From Scortum barcoo (Eukaryota > Chordata > Actinopteri > Centrarchiformes > Terapontidae): a stretch of 64,000 nt of DNA. Shown here one piece after another: positions 36,001 through 48,000 of the stretch. Position 1 is the first letter of the stretch. Each line of letters opens with the position of its first letter. Position numbers and translations under genes: made by a program. The stretch spans positions 12,369,782 through 12,433,781 of the forward strand of contig CM041545.1 in NCBI GenBank assembly GCA_023238725.1, in the 5' to 3' direction. The notes under the pieces are model-generated. The model saw nothing but the letters and a program-made list of their open reading frames with translations. It made no database searches and was not told where the DNA came from.

Positions 36001-39000
36001 TCATCTATACTTTATGTTGGTGCTAATAGATTAATAGATAGACTTTAGTGCTAACACACTAAATTGAGATGGTGAATGTGGTAAACACTGTACCTGCCAA
36101 ACTTTTGCATGTTATCATCAATATTGTGACCATTTTAGCATGCTGACTGCTGCAGAAACAGCTGTGATCGATGTAGCAAATAGCCTTGTGTTGGGTCAGG
36201 CGTGCAACAGTTGAGATAAATGCTTCTTTCAACTTTTTCTTTCTGCGCTTTTGCAAACTTCACTTGTCTTTCACCTGCACCTCTCACCATCAACCCTGCC
36301 CAAACATTGGACCCCTTTTGCTGTGCTGTACACCGCTATTAGAGAAACTGCTGAAACTTTAATTGTACATCAGTCACAGGTCTTCATCTCGCTGTCATTT
36401 CATGAAGAAAAAGATGCCACTGATAGGAAGCAAGTACAATGGTAGAAAAGTGCTTACTTGAAGAGGAAAATGAGAAGAAAGGACATTATTGCTTTACTGT
36501 AGAGCTCCGTTCTGTAATGCCAATATTAGTGAGTGTGATTTAAAAGGCTGGTGCTTAGCAGATCTGACACATAATTGGATTTCTTCTTAAGATTAAAAAA
36601 AAAAAAAAAATTACATTCGGGCGGTCGATAATAAGGAACAGTCTGTACTTGTTCTACATGTGAGTGTGGCTGCCAGGCTGTGACAAGAACTGCAGTCATA
36701 TGAAAGAATATGATTGTATCTCACACCTGAACACGGAGTTATTCTGCAGTTTAAAGTCAGTTAAATTAGCCTTAATAGGGAAAGGATGAGCAGCAAAGAG
36801 AATATACTAAATACATACAATATATACTATATACTATACTAAAAAAAAACACACAATGCAACCATCATTGCAGCCTTACTCAGTACGTCATCAGCAGATT
36901 TATGCAGACTAATTCACTTGAAAGCTGCCATAAATATGATTTTTATGATGCTAGTGGATAAAATGACTTCATGTGATGTGAAAAGGTGGTGCTAGCGATG
37001 AACCCACAGAGAATCATCACCAAACTCTGCAGTTCCTCTCAGCTCTGTGGAGCATTTTATTCCCTTTCAGCTGATTCACTCTCCTCACTCTCACCAGCGT
37101 CACTGCTAAACGCCACAGGCAGCAGTTTTGGTGAGAAAGGTCACATAAAGTGAAAAAGTTAGCAACTAGCTGCAGCATTCAGCAGCAAAATAGGCAGATA
37201 TATCCGCAGAATTGTTGGCGAACAGCTCTGTAAGTTGATTATAGGCCAATGTTGTGTTTACAGTTTGTTCCCTTTCCTCAAAGTGACCATAAAATGAATG
37301 AGCCCGGGTTTAAAGACATTACCTGTCACACATGAATCACAGACCGACGGGGTCAAGTTGCTGGCTTTTCCTCATCTTGTCTCTGTGGTCCGTCCTCTCT
37401 GGCAGGTGGAGAGAAAGAGGCACATTGGAAACGACATTGTTACCATAGTATTCCAGGAAGGGGATGACACATCGTCGTCCTTCAAACCGTCTATGATCCG
37501 ATCGCACTTCACCCGTATCCTTCACGTGGACAATGGCTGTCAGGGAAATGAAGTGGTAATCAGCGAGAGAAATGTCCACCACTGACCTGATACTGTTAAC
37601 ATATATGGACTGTTGTTGTGTCTGATCTGTCATGAGTGTTTCCTTTACTTCATTTCCAGATATTTTTGCATTAGTTAGGTATAATAGCCACAATGACAGT
37701 TACAGGTGAGTGTCTTGATGGATGCTGTGGCTTATGTTGTTTCCAATTCAGCTTTTGTCTTTCCCAAGAAGCTCACTTTAATTCTAGGTCCTGTTGATTG
37801 TGTTTGTGGAGTTGACTTTACTTCACCGCACTGTGTGATGCATATGAGATATGATGTATATCTGCTCTTTTTCGCAGGTTGAAGATATTCTCAGAGGAGA
37901 GCGTTCCGCTGTTCGGGCCGCCTCTCCCATCTCCACCTGTATTTACTGATCACCAAGAATTCAGGGACTTTTTATTAGTCAAATGTAAGAAATCAAAGAA
38001 AAAAAAAGAATGATCAATCAATCATATTTTTTTCCCTTATTTGATCTTCCTTCATCTTCCTGCAGTAATCAATGGAGAGAAAGCCACACTGGAGACGCCA
38101 ACATTTGCCCAGAAGCGTCAGCGGACCCTTGACATGTTGATCCGCTCGCTCTACCAAGACCTCATGCCCGACCTGCACAAGGTACAGCTGCACTGCTGAC
38201 CGCCAGACCGGCATAGACATTTTGTTCTTGTCCATTCTTGGACGGACGTGCTTTTTGGCCACCCAAGTTGTCTCCTCTGTTTCCTCCTTGTCACTTCAGT
38301 CCCTGGCAGCGACTGTTGCCACTGCTGTGTTGTGTTCTGCTGTATCCCACTGCAGCCCTCGGTCTGCCTCTGCATACTGCACCACACCGACTGGATACTG
38401 CTGCAATGCTGACTTTCTCAGCAGGGCTCTCTCACATCACTTTTGTTCTTATTTCTCTTGTCCCCCCCTACCACCACCCCGTCCTTTCACTGTTGCTCCT
38501 AACACCACTTAGTCCTCACTGCTGCTGTTCTCACCCCCTGCCAGGGTCAGACTCTAAGACTCCTTTCTGCTTTCTTTTTTCCCGTGTGTGTGTGTGTGTG
38601 TGTGTGTCTGTGTGTGTCTTGCGCACCACATTTTGGGTGTTGGTGTTGGAACGTTTAGGTTCCTTTTTCTCCCCAGAACATGTTAAACCGGAGGTCCTTC
38701 AGTGACGTGCTACCTGAGTCTCCAAAGTCGGCACGCAAGAAGGAGGAGGCACGGCAGGCCGAATTTGTCAGAATAGGACAGGTAATAAAGTAATGAACAC
38801 ACACACACACAGCAACAGGGTATTACCAAGCAGAGCTCTGCAGCAAAAAGGATGAAACACCCACAAGTACACATACATACACACGGAAACCAGGATACAC
38901 ACCCAGACAAAGGTGAACAAACACACACCTGATTAAACCTCGACATATGTAAACACAAATGTTGATTATCTGTACCATTGAGTGCAATATCAGCACCCAA

Positions 39001-42000
39001 CATGCAGCTGGTATGTAACTGATCAGGAATATAATTTTATACCTACATTTATGAGACTTATATTTACATTTTGTAGTGGCTTCAATATTTATGTCACTTT
39101 CATGTGCTATGTAGTTCATTACTGTGTCATTTAATTGGTTTGTCACCATTCAGTTCTTAAAGGACAGTCTTCAGAACATGCCCACAGCAGCTGAACAAGG
39201 TAATACTGTCTGATAAAACACAGAGAGTTCACTGCAAAAAGACAGAAAATATGAAAGACACCCACTTGATTTGTCTAAAAGTGGTTAAGACTCAGATTAG
39301 CTGCAGCTGAAAGTGTTGCTGCACAGAGTGAGGACTGTTAATCACGTGTTCTCCATCACTTACACTGGAATCACATTAGGGAGAGATCTCTTGATGGGCA
39401 ATGTGGACAGGGAGGGGTGGTTACAGCAAGTAAATACTGTTTCAGTGTTTATACAGGCACCTGACGTTTGTTTTAAGACAGACTCAGACCTTAGGACAGT
39501 TATCTTTTGAGGCTGCACACTGCTCCAGTAACATCCAGCCGTTTGTAGCCGGAGGCAAAAAGGCAAAAAAAATACCACCACATCACTCACCGCTGCTTGT
39601 TAAGCTGGTTGCATTAAATACACGGTATACACTGAAGGCGACTCAGATGGGTGTGTGAACTCTCTCATCTGGACTGTGCCCCCACCACCCCCAGTGGAAA
39701 TTATACCACTGTCTTGCCCAAATGTAATCAAAAACATCGACGGTTTCAGCAAGTGAGAAAATCTGTTTGTCTGGCTGAACAGTAACAGCAAGACAACACA
39801 CAGAATGAATAAAAGTAAGAGCAAGAGTTTTGTTTTAAATGTAGAAATAACTCAACAGTCATATGCTTCCTACTCAGATGGCAAAAGGTATATTTTATAG
39901 ATGTTATACTGAATGGAGGATGTAATGCTGTTTTATGAGAGCTGAGGTGTAATCAGGTGCTTCATTCACTTCGAGACATATTAGATAGTTTTCCTGTCCA
40001 TCCTGAAAAACTGTGCATTTTTTGTGCCTTATGAATGGGTTATCTATCATCTTGTTTGTGTGGAAGCTCCGTCGCTCCTTGTGCTGTGATTAAGCTATTC
40101 AAGAGCCATAAGTCCCAACAGACGTCTGAGTGAACCGGACACCTGCTTCCAGGAGGGTCAGGATGGAATAATAATGTAAGGACAGGCCTCTCTGAGCTGC
40201 AGTCCAGTAGTCATTACCGGGGTGATGTAATCATCATTACACCTCTGTTCTGAGAGGTGACGTAACTATAATTATACAGGAACAAAGTCTGACAACATAA
40301 AGAGGAAAAGTGTGAAAAAAAGTGCCCACGATGTTGAACCTAGGCGACTTTTGGCATTATAGAAATAATTCGTCTCAGTTTTTGTTAGATAATTATTTGG
40401 ACAAATGTGCAGGCTGTTTTGGTGTGATAAAGCCTGTTTTGATGTGATGTGCTTTTACTTAAACTAAATATGCTTTTATTTTGTCCTAAAGCTGGGAAAA
40501 TTTGTTTTGCAAGGAACACAAATATAAAATGAATAAATCAGAAATAGTTCTTAATAGTACCTCTGCTTCAAGTGCAACATAAGATGTTTTTTTCAGCTGG
40601 GAAATGTATTCAAAACTAAATGTTCCTTTTTATTAATAACCCTGAGACCTCACAGGGGACATTTTTCAGTCTACATTGTAAATAAAAAAACATGGTATTT
40701 GCCGAACATTGTGAAACAGTCAGCAAACAGTCAGCACCTTTTTTCTGTTAGTTCTGAAGATGCATGTTTGTGCTCCCGAAGTCATTCTGTCTCTCCCGTT
40801 TCCTTTGTTTGTCGTCTTCATCCGCTAACCCTTGTTCGTCTTCGTGTAACTGTTTGTGCTTTCCCACCTCATTTGTCTTGTTTCTGTCGCCCTCCGCTCA
40901 TAAACACAAAGCCGAGACATCGACACATTGTGCCATAAAGCGTGAAGACAAAGCAAGGTACACGTGTCGAGTCACTGATGATCCAGTTTTACATAGACAA
41001 GATGTTTGTCCTCAACTAAACTGACTCTCTGACACCTGATAGTATGCACAATGATTTTATATTGTCTCGGACACCTGGTAGATCAGAATATGTACTTTTT
41101 ATGGATGTTTTCTCAGGGATGCTGAACCACAGTGCACTGCTAAGCCATTGTGCTGTTGGTTGGTATTGATTTCATTATCTCCAGATTGCCTGTTTATGCA
41201 GATATGTAAATAGTAAGCCTGGACTAGAAACTGTCAATCTTATCAGATGGTTGCTGCTCAGGGGTTTGTGCAAATGGTAGCCTATTTGAAATTTGAAGCA
41301 ATTACACCTTTTATTTAGTGTATTATGACACTTTTTTTTTTTTTTTTTTAACTGTTGCCAGTCTGCTTGTCCAGATCCTTTCCACCTCTGTGAACCGTTA
41401 TGCTGCTAAATAAGCATGGAAACAAGGAGGCAACAATGGCAGGCTAGTTGAATATTAGTGATGCAATACAAGGTGCATAATTCAACAAGCTCAAACCACT
41501 GCTGTCCTCCTCATAATGCATTTATGTGCAGCACACACTCCTTTATGCCATGCAGGGTCCAGACAGTGTTTAAACGTCGGGCACATCCAGTTACGAAAGG
41601 CATCTGTGTAAAATGTGAGCATCCTAAAGCGGTGGAGTACATTTACTCAAGTGCTGGACTTAAATACAGGTTTGAGGTGCTTGTAGCTGACTTGGCTTTT
41701 TCCATTTTATGCCATTTTATACTTGTTTTGGGAAATGCTGTTTTTATTCCATTACATTTTTCTGACAGCTGTAGTTCCTGGTTGCTTTTCAGATTAAGAT
41801 GTCACATTAAAAAAGCTATTTTTAATTGTGACACAATTAAACTGTAATATGCTAGGTGTGGTCCTTCTTTAGATTCTGTATGTGGTTGGCTGTCTCACAA
41901 AAAGAAAGGCTTCCACTCTAAACTCCTCAGTAATTTAAATATCTGTGGAATCCTAAAGTGGTAAAATTACTTAAAATTACTTTTATCAAAAGGTCTGAAA

Positions 42001-45000
42001 AATTCATTCAAATTTGTGTATCAATTTCTTTTCCTCTCTTCAACATCATCAATCAGATTTACTATGTGACCCTTTTGGAGGGAGTCCAAACCTTCGGTGG
42101 TGAACCACCTAGAATACAAACAGTAACTGTATAATAAATATTTAATACTACTAGCTCCACCTCAACCAGCTACAACAGTAAGATGCCACTCACACATTGT
42201 GTCAGCATTAGCACTAATAATGTCACATGTAATGATAGATCAGTCACAGGGGGGCATTTTTGTAAAGAATTAGTGTTCCTTTAGTTCATTTTTCTGATAT
42301 ATCTCTGTACCTTTCTTTTACATTTACTTAAGATTTTGAATGCAGGACTTGTACTTCCTCCAGTGCTGCAGTCCAAAGCACACAGAAGTGACAGATGTCT
42401 CTGTTGTGTGTCTCTGATGCCATTTCATCTTTAGGCTCTAAAGCTGAAGACCATAGTGAGAGGAGACGCCCCAACCAGCCTTGTCACCACAGGCCTGTGC
42501 AGAAAAGAGGTGAGAGCGCTTCTTTGAAATGTTGCACAACACTGCACAAAAATCCTCATCTGAACGACACATTTTATGTCTTACTGAATCCAAAAATGTT
42601 ACTATCTTTTAAAATGTTTCTCTGATTCAGATAGAGTAAGTATGGGCTTTGTTATTTTTGCAGACTATACATATTGAATCAGTAAGCATTGTTTGTTTTT
42701 TTTTATATATTCTGCTAAAGCAAGTGGATATTAACTGCACTTTGCGTGTCTTTGTGTTTGTCTCCATGTGCATGTGTGCTGCAGCCATGGGAGTCGCAGC
42801 CGTTCTGCAGCACATTTCCCTATGAGATCGTGTGTGCTGACTCCTGGGGTCAGTCTCTGCTGGCTGCCACTGACGCAGCGGGGGTCATGCTGCTAGATGG
42901 TGAGGTCACCCCTAATCGATATCTCCCTATGTCCTCTAAAATAAAGCCACCCATCCATATCCATTCAATACTGCGCTCAGCAGAATGCCAAGACCAGCAA
43001 CTAATATGATGATGATAATGATGTTGTCCACGTTTCAGGCCCAGATCCAGCTTTGCCCAATGCCGGTGAGTGCCTCGCAACAGATCCTCCTGTTCCAGAG
43101 GATTTTTTTCAACAAATATTTCAACCTCAGTTCTGACATATTTTTCAGAGTCTACCTGTCCTTTTATTGTGATGTATGTGTTTTGTTTCAGAGGCGCAGG
43201 TGTTGCCCCCAGTGCAGGTGTTTGACAAGACCATGGTGGTGAAGCAGATGCACGTTCTCGAGCCTCAGGACCTGCTTATCACCAGGGCTGACAAAGGTAG
43301 GCTTAGACCACCCGGAGAAGAAGGATGCTGCTTAACACCCCTCCTCCCTGCACGTCAGAGACTGCCTCCCCCTGGAACCATCCTTTGTCATCCCCCCTCA
43401 TTCGTTGTTTTTCTGCAGCTGAGCTGTATTTACAGCATATCTTCTTTCTCATTATCCCCATCCCTCTCGCTTTCACCTCTGTCATCTCGCTCTGTGCTGT
43501 TGAGTACATACTTACCCTTTAACACCGGCGAACACATTGATCTCTCGCCGTGATCTAAAGAAGATGACCTATAGAGAACCAATCCTTGTCGGGGTGGGCG
43601 GTTGTGTGTGTGTGTGTGTGTGTATAAGAGGGAGTGTGTGTCTTGATTGATGTTGAGAGTGCAGAGGACTAACTGACACAGTTAAAAATGAAACATACAG
43701 ACCCCTACAAGCATAAAACACAAATAGTATGTATAAGAAGTCTCTGTGTTCTAGCAGCTGTATGACGCGTCTAATGTTTGCTTCAACCAGAAGAGCATGT
43801 AATTAATTACCCTGCATATGATTAGCTAACTCTAATATTGACAAACAGAGTTGAATCAGTTTTGATAGTGATTATGTGATGGCAGCGCAAACATTTGTCA
43901 CGACCGCGCGTGGGCTTTGATGGCGCTTCTGAGAGAGCACAGGCCTTAAGAAGTCTCCCAGTAATCCTCCCGCAGTACGTCGTCTGGCCGTGGGAGGATG
44001 CCGAAAAAGGAGACAGCAAGTTAAGAGTAACCTTCATGCAAAAACAGAAGTGGCTTTTGTTTCGTTTCCAGGGAAGGACGCCCGGCTCTATGTGTTCAGA
44101 CTCAGCACGCTCAAGAGAGGCCTGGAGGAGAAGCAGCTCGTCAGAGGGAAGTGCGACAGCCGGGAGAATAAGCTGGAGAAAACTAAAGGTACGACACAGA
44201 GCATACCAAGAATATACACAAAGTGACAAATGGTACTAATGTATAGGATCCAGGGCTTTGGAGGGGCCCACAAAAATTGCTTGTAACGGTCATTTTAAAA
44301 CATAAGGGGCCTCAGAGACTGCCTGTGTAGAGGACCCACAATTCTGCGCTACACCCCAGGGTATCAGAAGCAACATTTGCACATTTAAGCAATAAGGTCA
44401 AATCATTATGGTTTATGGGCAAAGGCTTACCACCTTAGTTTTTTTTTTTTTAAACAGATTACTTAGATGTTTGACTTAGGTGATTTTCAGTAACAGCGAC
44501 ATACTGTATGAATTTATTTTTCCAATATGCTGCCGAGTCACCTGAACTCCTGCGTTTCCCTTCACATGACAGATCACAATGAAATTAAGTCCTCAGTTTT
44601 ATGATGTCATGCCACTAGATTCTGCTCTTCATTCTGAATGTTCAAACAAATCATAGACAACAAAGATACATTTTGAGCTTTGATTAAAATGTAATGCATA
44701 AAATAAACAGAGTAGAAGTAGTCACATTATGTACACCTTTTCTGCATTTAGACTCAACATGCTTCAAGAAATTTCTAAATTTCTCATATTTCACAACCCT
44801 GACAGAATAACAACATTTTGCAGAGAGTTAGATGAGATGAGATTGATACCACGAACCACCTGCTGGCTGTAGCTTTATATTTAGTGCACAGACATGAGAG
44901 TGGTATCGACCCCTTAATCTAACTCTCAGAAAGAAAATAAATAAGTCTATCTCTCAAATTGTCAAACTATTCTTTTAAAATAAGTCTCTCTCAACTTGAT

Positions 45001-48000
45001 TTAAGATTTTCCTGGAAGATTTGGAAACCACAAACCAGTTGAGCCATTTTTTTCCTTTAGCAAGTTCATCCAGTTTTTTCTCTAAATGAAAGTTTCGGAT
45101 CATTCCACCAAACACACAGACATTTCATATTTGTTAGTAGACCGGTTCCCCTGGTTTAATAGTCTAATGCAAATGACAAGATTATTTATATTTGTCAAGA
45201 AAAACAAGATTTAATCAGCCTCTAGCAGGATATTGTGACCTTTTACAAGCGTCCTATTTGCTGTGCAAACACACAACCTTTGACCTTCTGCTGGTGTTAT
45301 GCCAGCTGTCTGCGGCGGATGCATTGATCTATGAGTCGGTGCCAGAGAACAACACTGCACAACACATGTCCAATATACTCTATCTCTATCTGTGCCCCCC
45401 CTGCTCCCTCCTCCTCTTTGTCCCAGGCTGTCATTTGTACTCTATCAACACCCACCACGGCTCTGAGCTGAGGATAGTAGCAGCCATCAGGAACAAACTC
45501 CTCCTCATCACCAGGAAGCATCCACGTTTCGAAGGCTTCAGTGCCGTCGCAACGGGAGCAGACTCACCAGTGGAGGAGTTTCAGTACATACGGGTACAAC
45601 AGAGTCTGCATGACTCAGTGAAAAAATGAATAAATGGACAGAAAAATGGATTAAGGAGTGAATTAATTAATGGTGAAGATAACAGAATTTAAATGCCTTT
45701 TAAAATATGCTACTTCATAAAAAAGATATTAGATATTAGATTTCCCAAGTTTTTCAGAATCAAAGGGTGGTGGGGGTCAATGGGAAGTAAGTTATTGTGT
45801 TTTGGCAGAGTCTTTGATACGCATTGAGAAAATTAAGGTTGATTTAAAGTACCTTAATTACCCCAATTTGTGTCAAAAAATTGGCTCTACTTTTCAGAGG
45901 CAAGATTATACTATATCAAATCAGAGTGTACAGATGTGATACACATGTTTAACAATACAATACAAACAACTTTATTAATCACACTGAGGGGAGCAGCTTG
46001 TTGTTACACAAATAACACAGTGACATACTGTTATTTCCACTGTTTGTCTTGCTGCTGGAACAATGTGAATTCCCCCCTTGTGGGACTAATAAAGACTTAT
46101 CTTATTAAACACACAAAGAAATATGTTTGCCTAAGAAATGTGTTTTCTTTGGTTAACTTCAAGTTTTCTTTTGTATCAATGCAATCCAGTGATAGTTGTC
46201 TGTACATTCATGGGAAAGTTGCAAAAGGAATTCTTGATACGTAATACGGCATACTTTTACGCCAGTTTGCCAAAATTTAAACAAACACAGACTAAAAAAC
46301 TGGACTCAAGTTGCTCTTTGAATGCATAACACAGACTGTATTTAAACATATAAATATATAAACAGTACACATACAGTCTGAGATATAAAGCAATTTGAAA
46401 AGCATTATGGGAACTTCAGATTCAAAACTAGGAGCTTTGTTATCTACTGATCTGAAATAACAGAAAGGAAAATAAATATAAGAGTGATAAAAGAGTATTG
46501 TTAACTTTTTAATGTCAAAATGTCTCATTGACATGGGGAGATGTGGAGATGGGATCGAGAGGTCAGACTTCGAAAACGCCTGTCCCTAATGCTATCGTGT
46601 ACCATCCACCCATTAGGAGATCTGTCTGTGTGACCCGCCGGTGGTGATGGCGCTGGTGGACGGGCCAACAGGGGAAAATGACAATATGATCTGTGTGGCC
46701 TACAAACATCAGTTTGACCTGATCAATGAGAGCACTGGAGATGCCTACCGGCTACATCACGTAGACGCCAACAGGGTGAGGCACACATGCACGCACACAC
46801 ACATGCAAATCCTGCCGTTTGTTTTTGCTTTGCTTCCATGTGATGTTCGCTGAAGTTGAACAGATCTGAGACCTTCAGTTGGCCTCGTTAGTCGTTTTAT
46901 TTACCTGCTGATTACCAGGCTACTTGGGTGAATCAACCCAATGTCATTCACAGCCAGCAGCTGGGGAAGAGAGGGGGGAGAAACTAATGAGGATGAGCAG
47001 GCTAAGGAGGATGAACAGCTGTTCTAATAAAACCTCTTCAGTCTGCTTTAACCATTTTTCCCTCGAAAGAGTTAGAAAAATAAGAGAAATTGTTGTGTAA
47101 CTATATCTTTTATATTGTGTGGAGGGTTACTCAGTACCTTAAGGGTGTGTGACCTGCGGTTATTTGTCATACCTGACCTTTTGGATCCTGTTGAAATGAA
47201 ACTGACTTATCTCTGCCTGCAGGTAAATTTTGTAGCAGCCATTGATGTGTATGAAGACGGAGAGGCGGGTCTGCTGTTGTGTTACAACTGTGAGTCTCCT
47301 TTTACCTCTGAACATTTCAGCTGTGATGTAATTCAGGTCTCTTTCTCTGCTGTCGAAGCTGAGCCTTAATGTCGTCCCTCTTCCACCGCGCCTTTCTGGA
47401 ATAAAAATCACAGCTCAGACTGCTGCAGAATATTAAGAGTCAGAGATAAATTATGAAAATGCTGCCATCTACTTTTTTATATATGTGGAAGTAGCCCCGA
47501 TATCTTTTGAATATTCCAGTAAGATGCTGCTCCCAGTTCTTGTTAAAAACACAGACAAAAACAAACATAAGTAAAGAGAAAAAATAAATCTTAACTTGAA
47601 AGTTGAACCTTTTTCCTTTGTGTCTTACAGATATTTGTTACTATAAGAAAGTTTGTCCGTTTAATGGCTCCACACCGATGATCCAGTCCAACACCTCGGA
47701 CTTCCACTTCAGCTGGAACCAGATGCCCAATGCTATTGGTAGGTTACCACGGCAACAATGCTTTGGCCTCCACCTTGCTGGCCTGGCCGGGGCTTGCTGT
47801 CACCATGGAAACACTGTGTGTAGCCACAAGCATCCAATTGGCTTATGTGATTATTTGTGTGTTTGTGCGTGCGTGCGTGCTTGTGTCTGCATTTGTGAGT
47901 GTTTCAATTAATGCAGAAGACGATGAAAAGCAAACACAATTAGTGCTAAACCTGTAACCTCGACCCCGTTGATAACAACACGCTGCTGCTCTATGTGGCT

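Larger units (their letters stand above)
35679..37405 (+). other. GARNL3 intron 11
   Basis: About 1.7 kb with a family B copy (35758-36200) and a family C copy (36985-37240). No gene seen. Confidence 0.8.
38782..42434 (+). other. GARNL3 intron 16
   Basis: About 3.65 kb. It includes an exon-like 46-nt segment at 39154-39199 and a broken repeat near 41622-42365. No other gene is seen. Confidence 0.75.

Noticed and set aside
45192..45426. Coding-looking extension upstream of exon 22
   Set aside because: The same frame is open through the intron, but the conserved protein starts at the TCCCAG acceptor and phase requires entry there.
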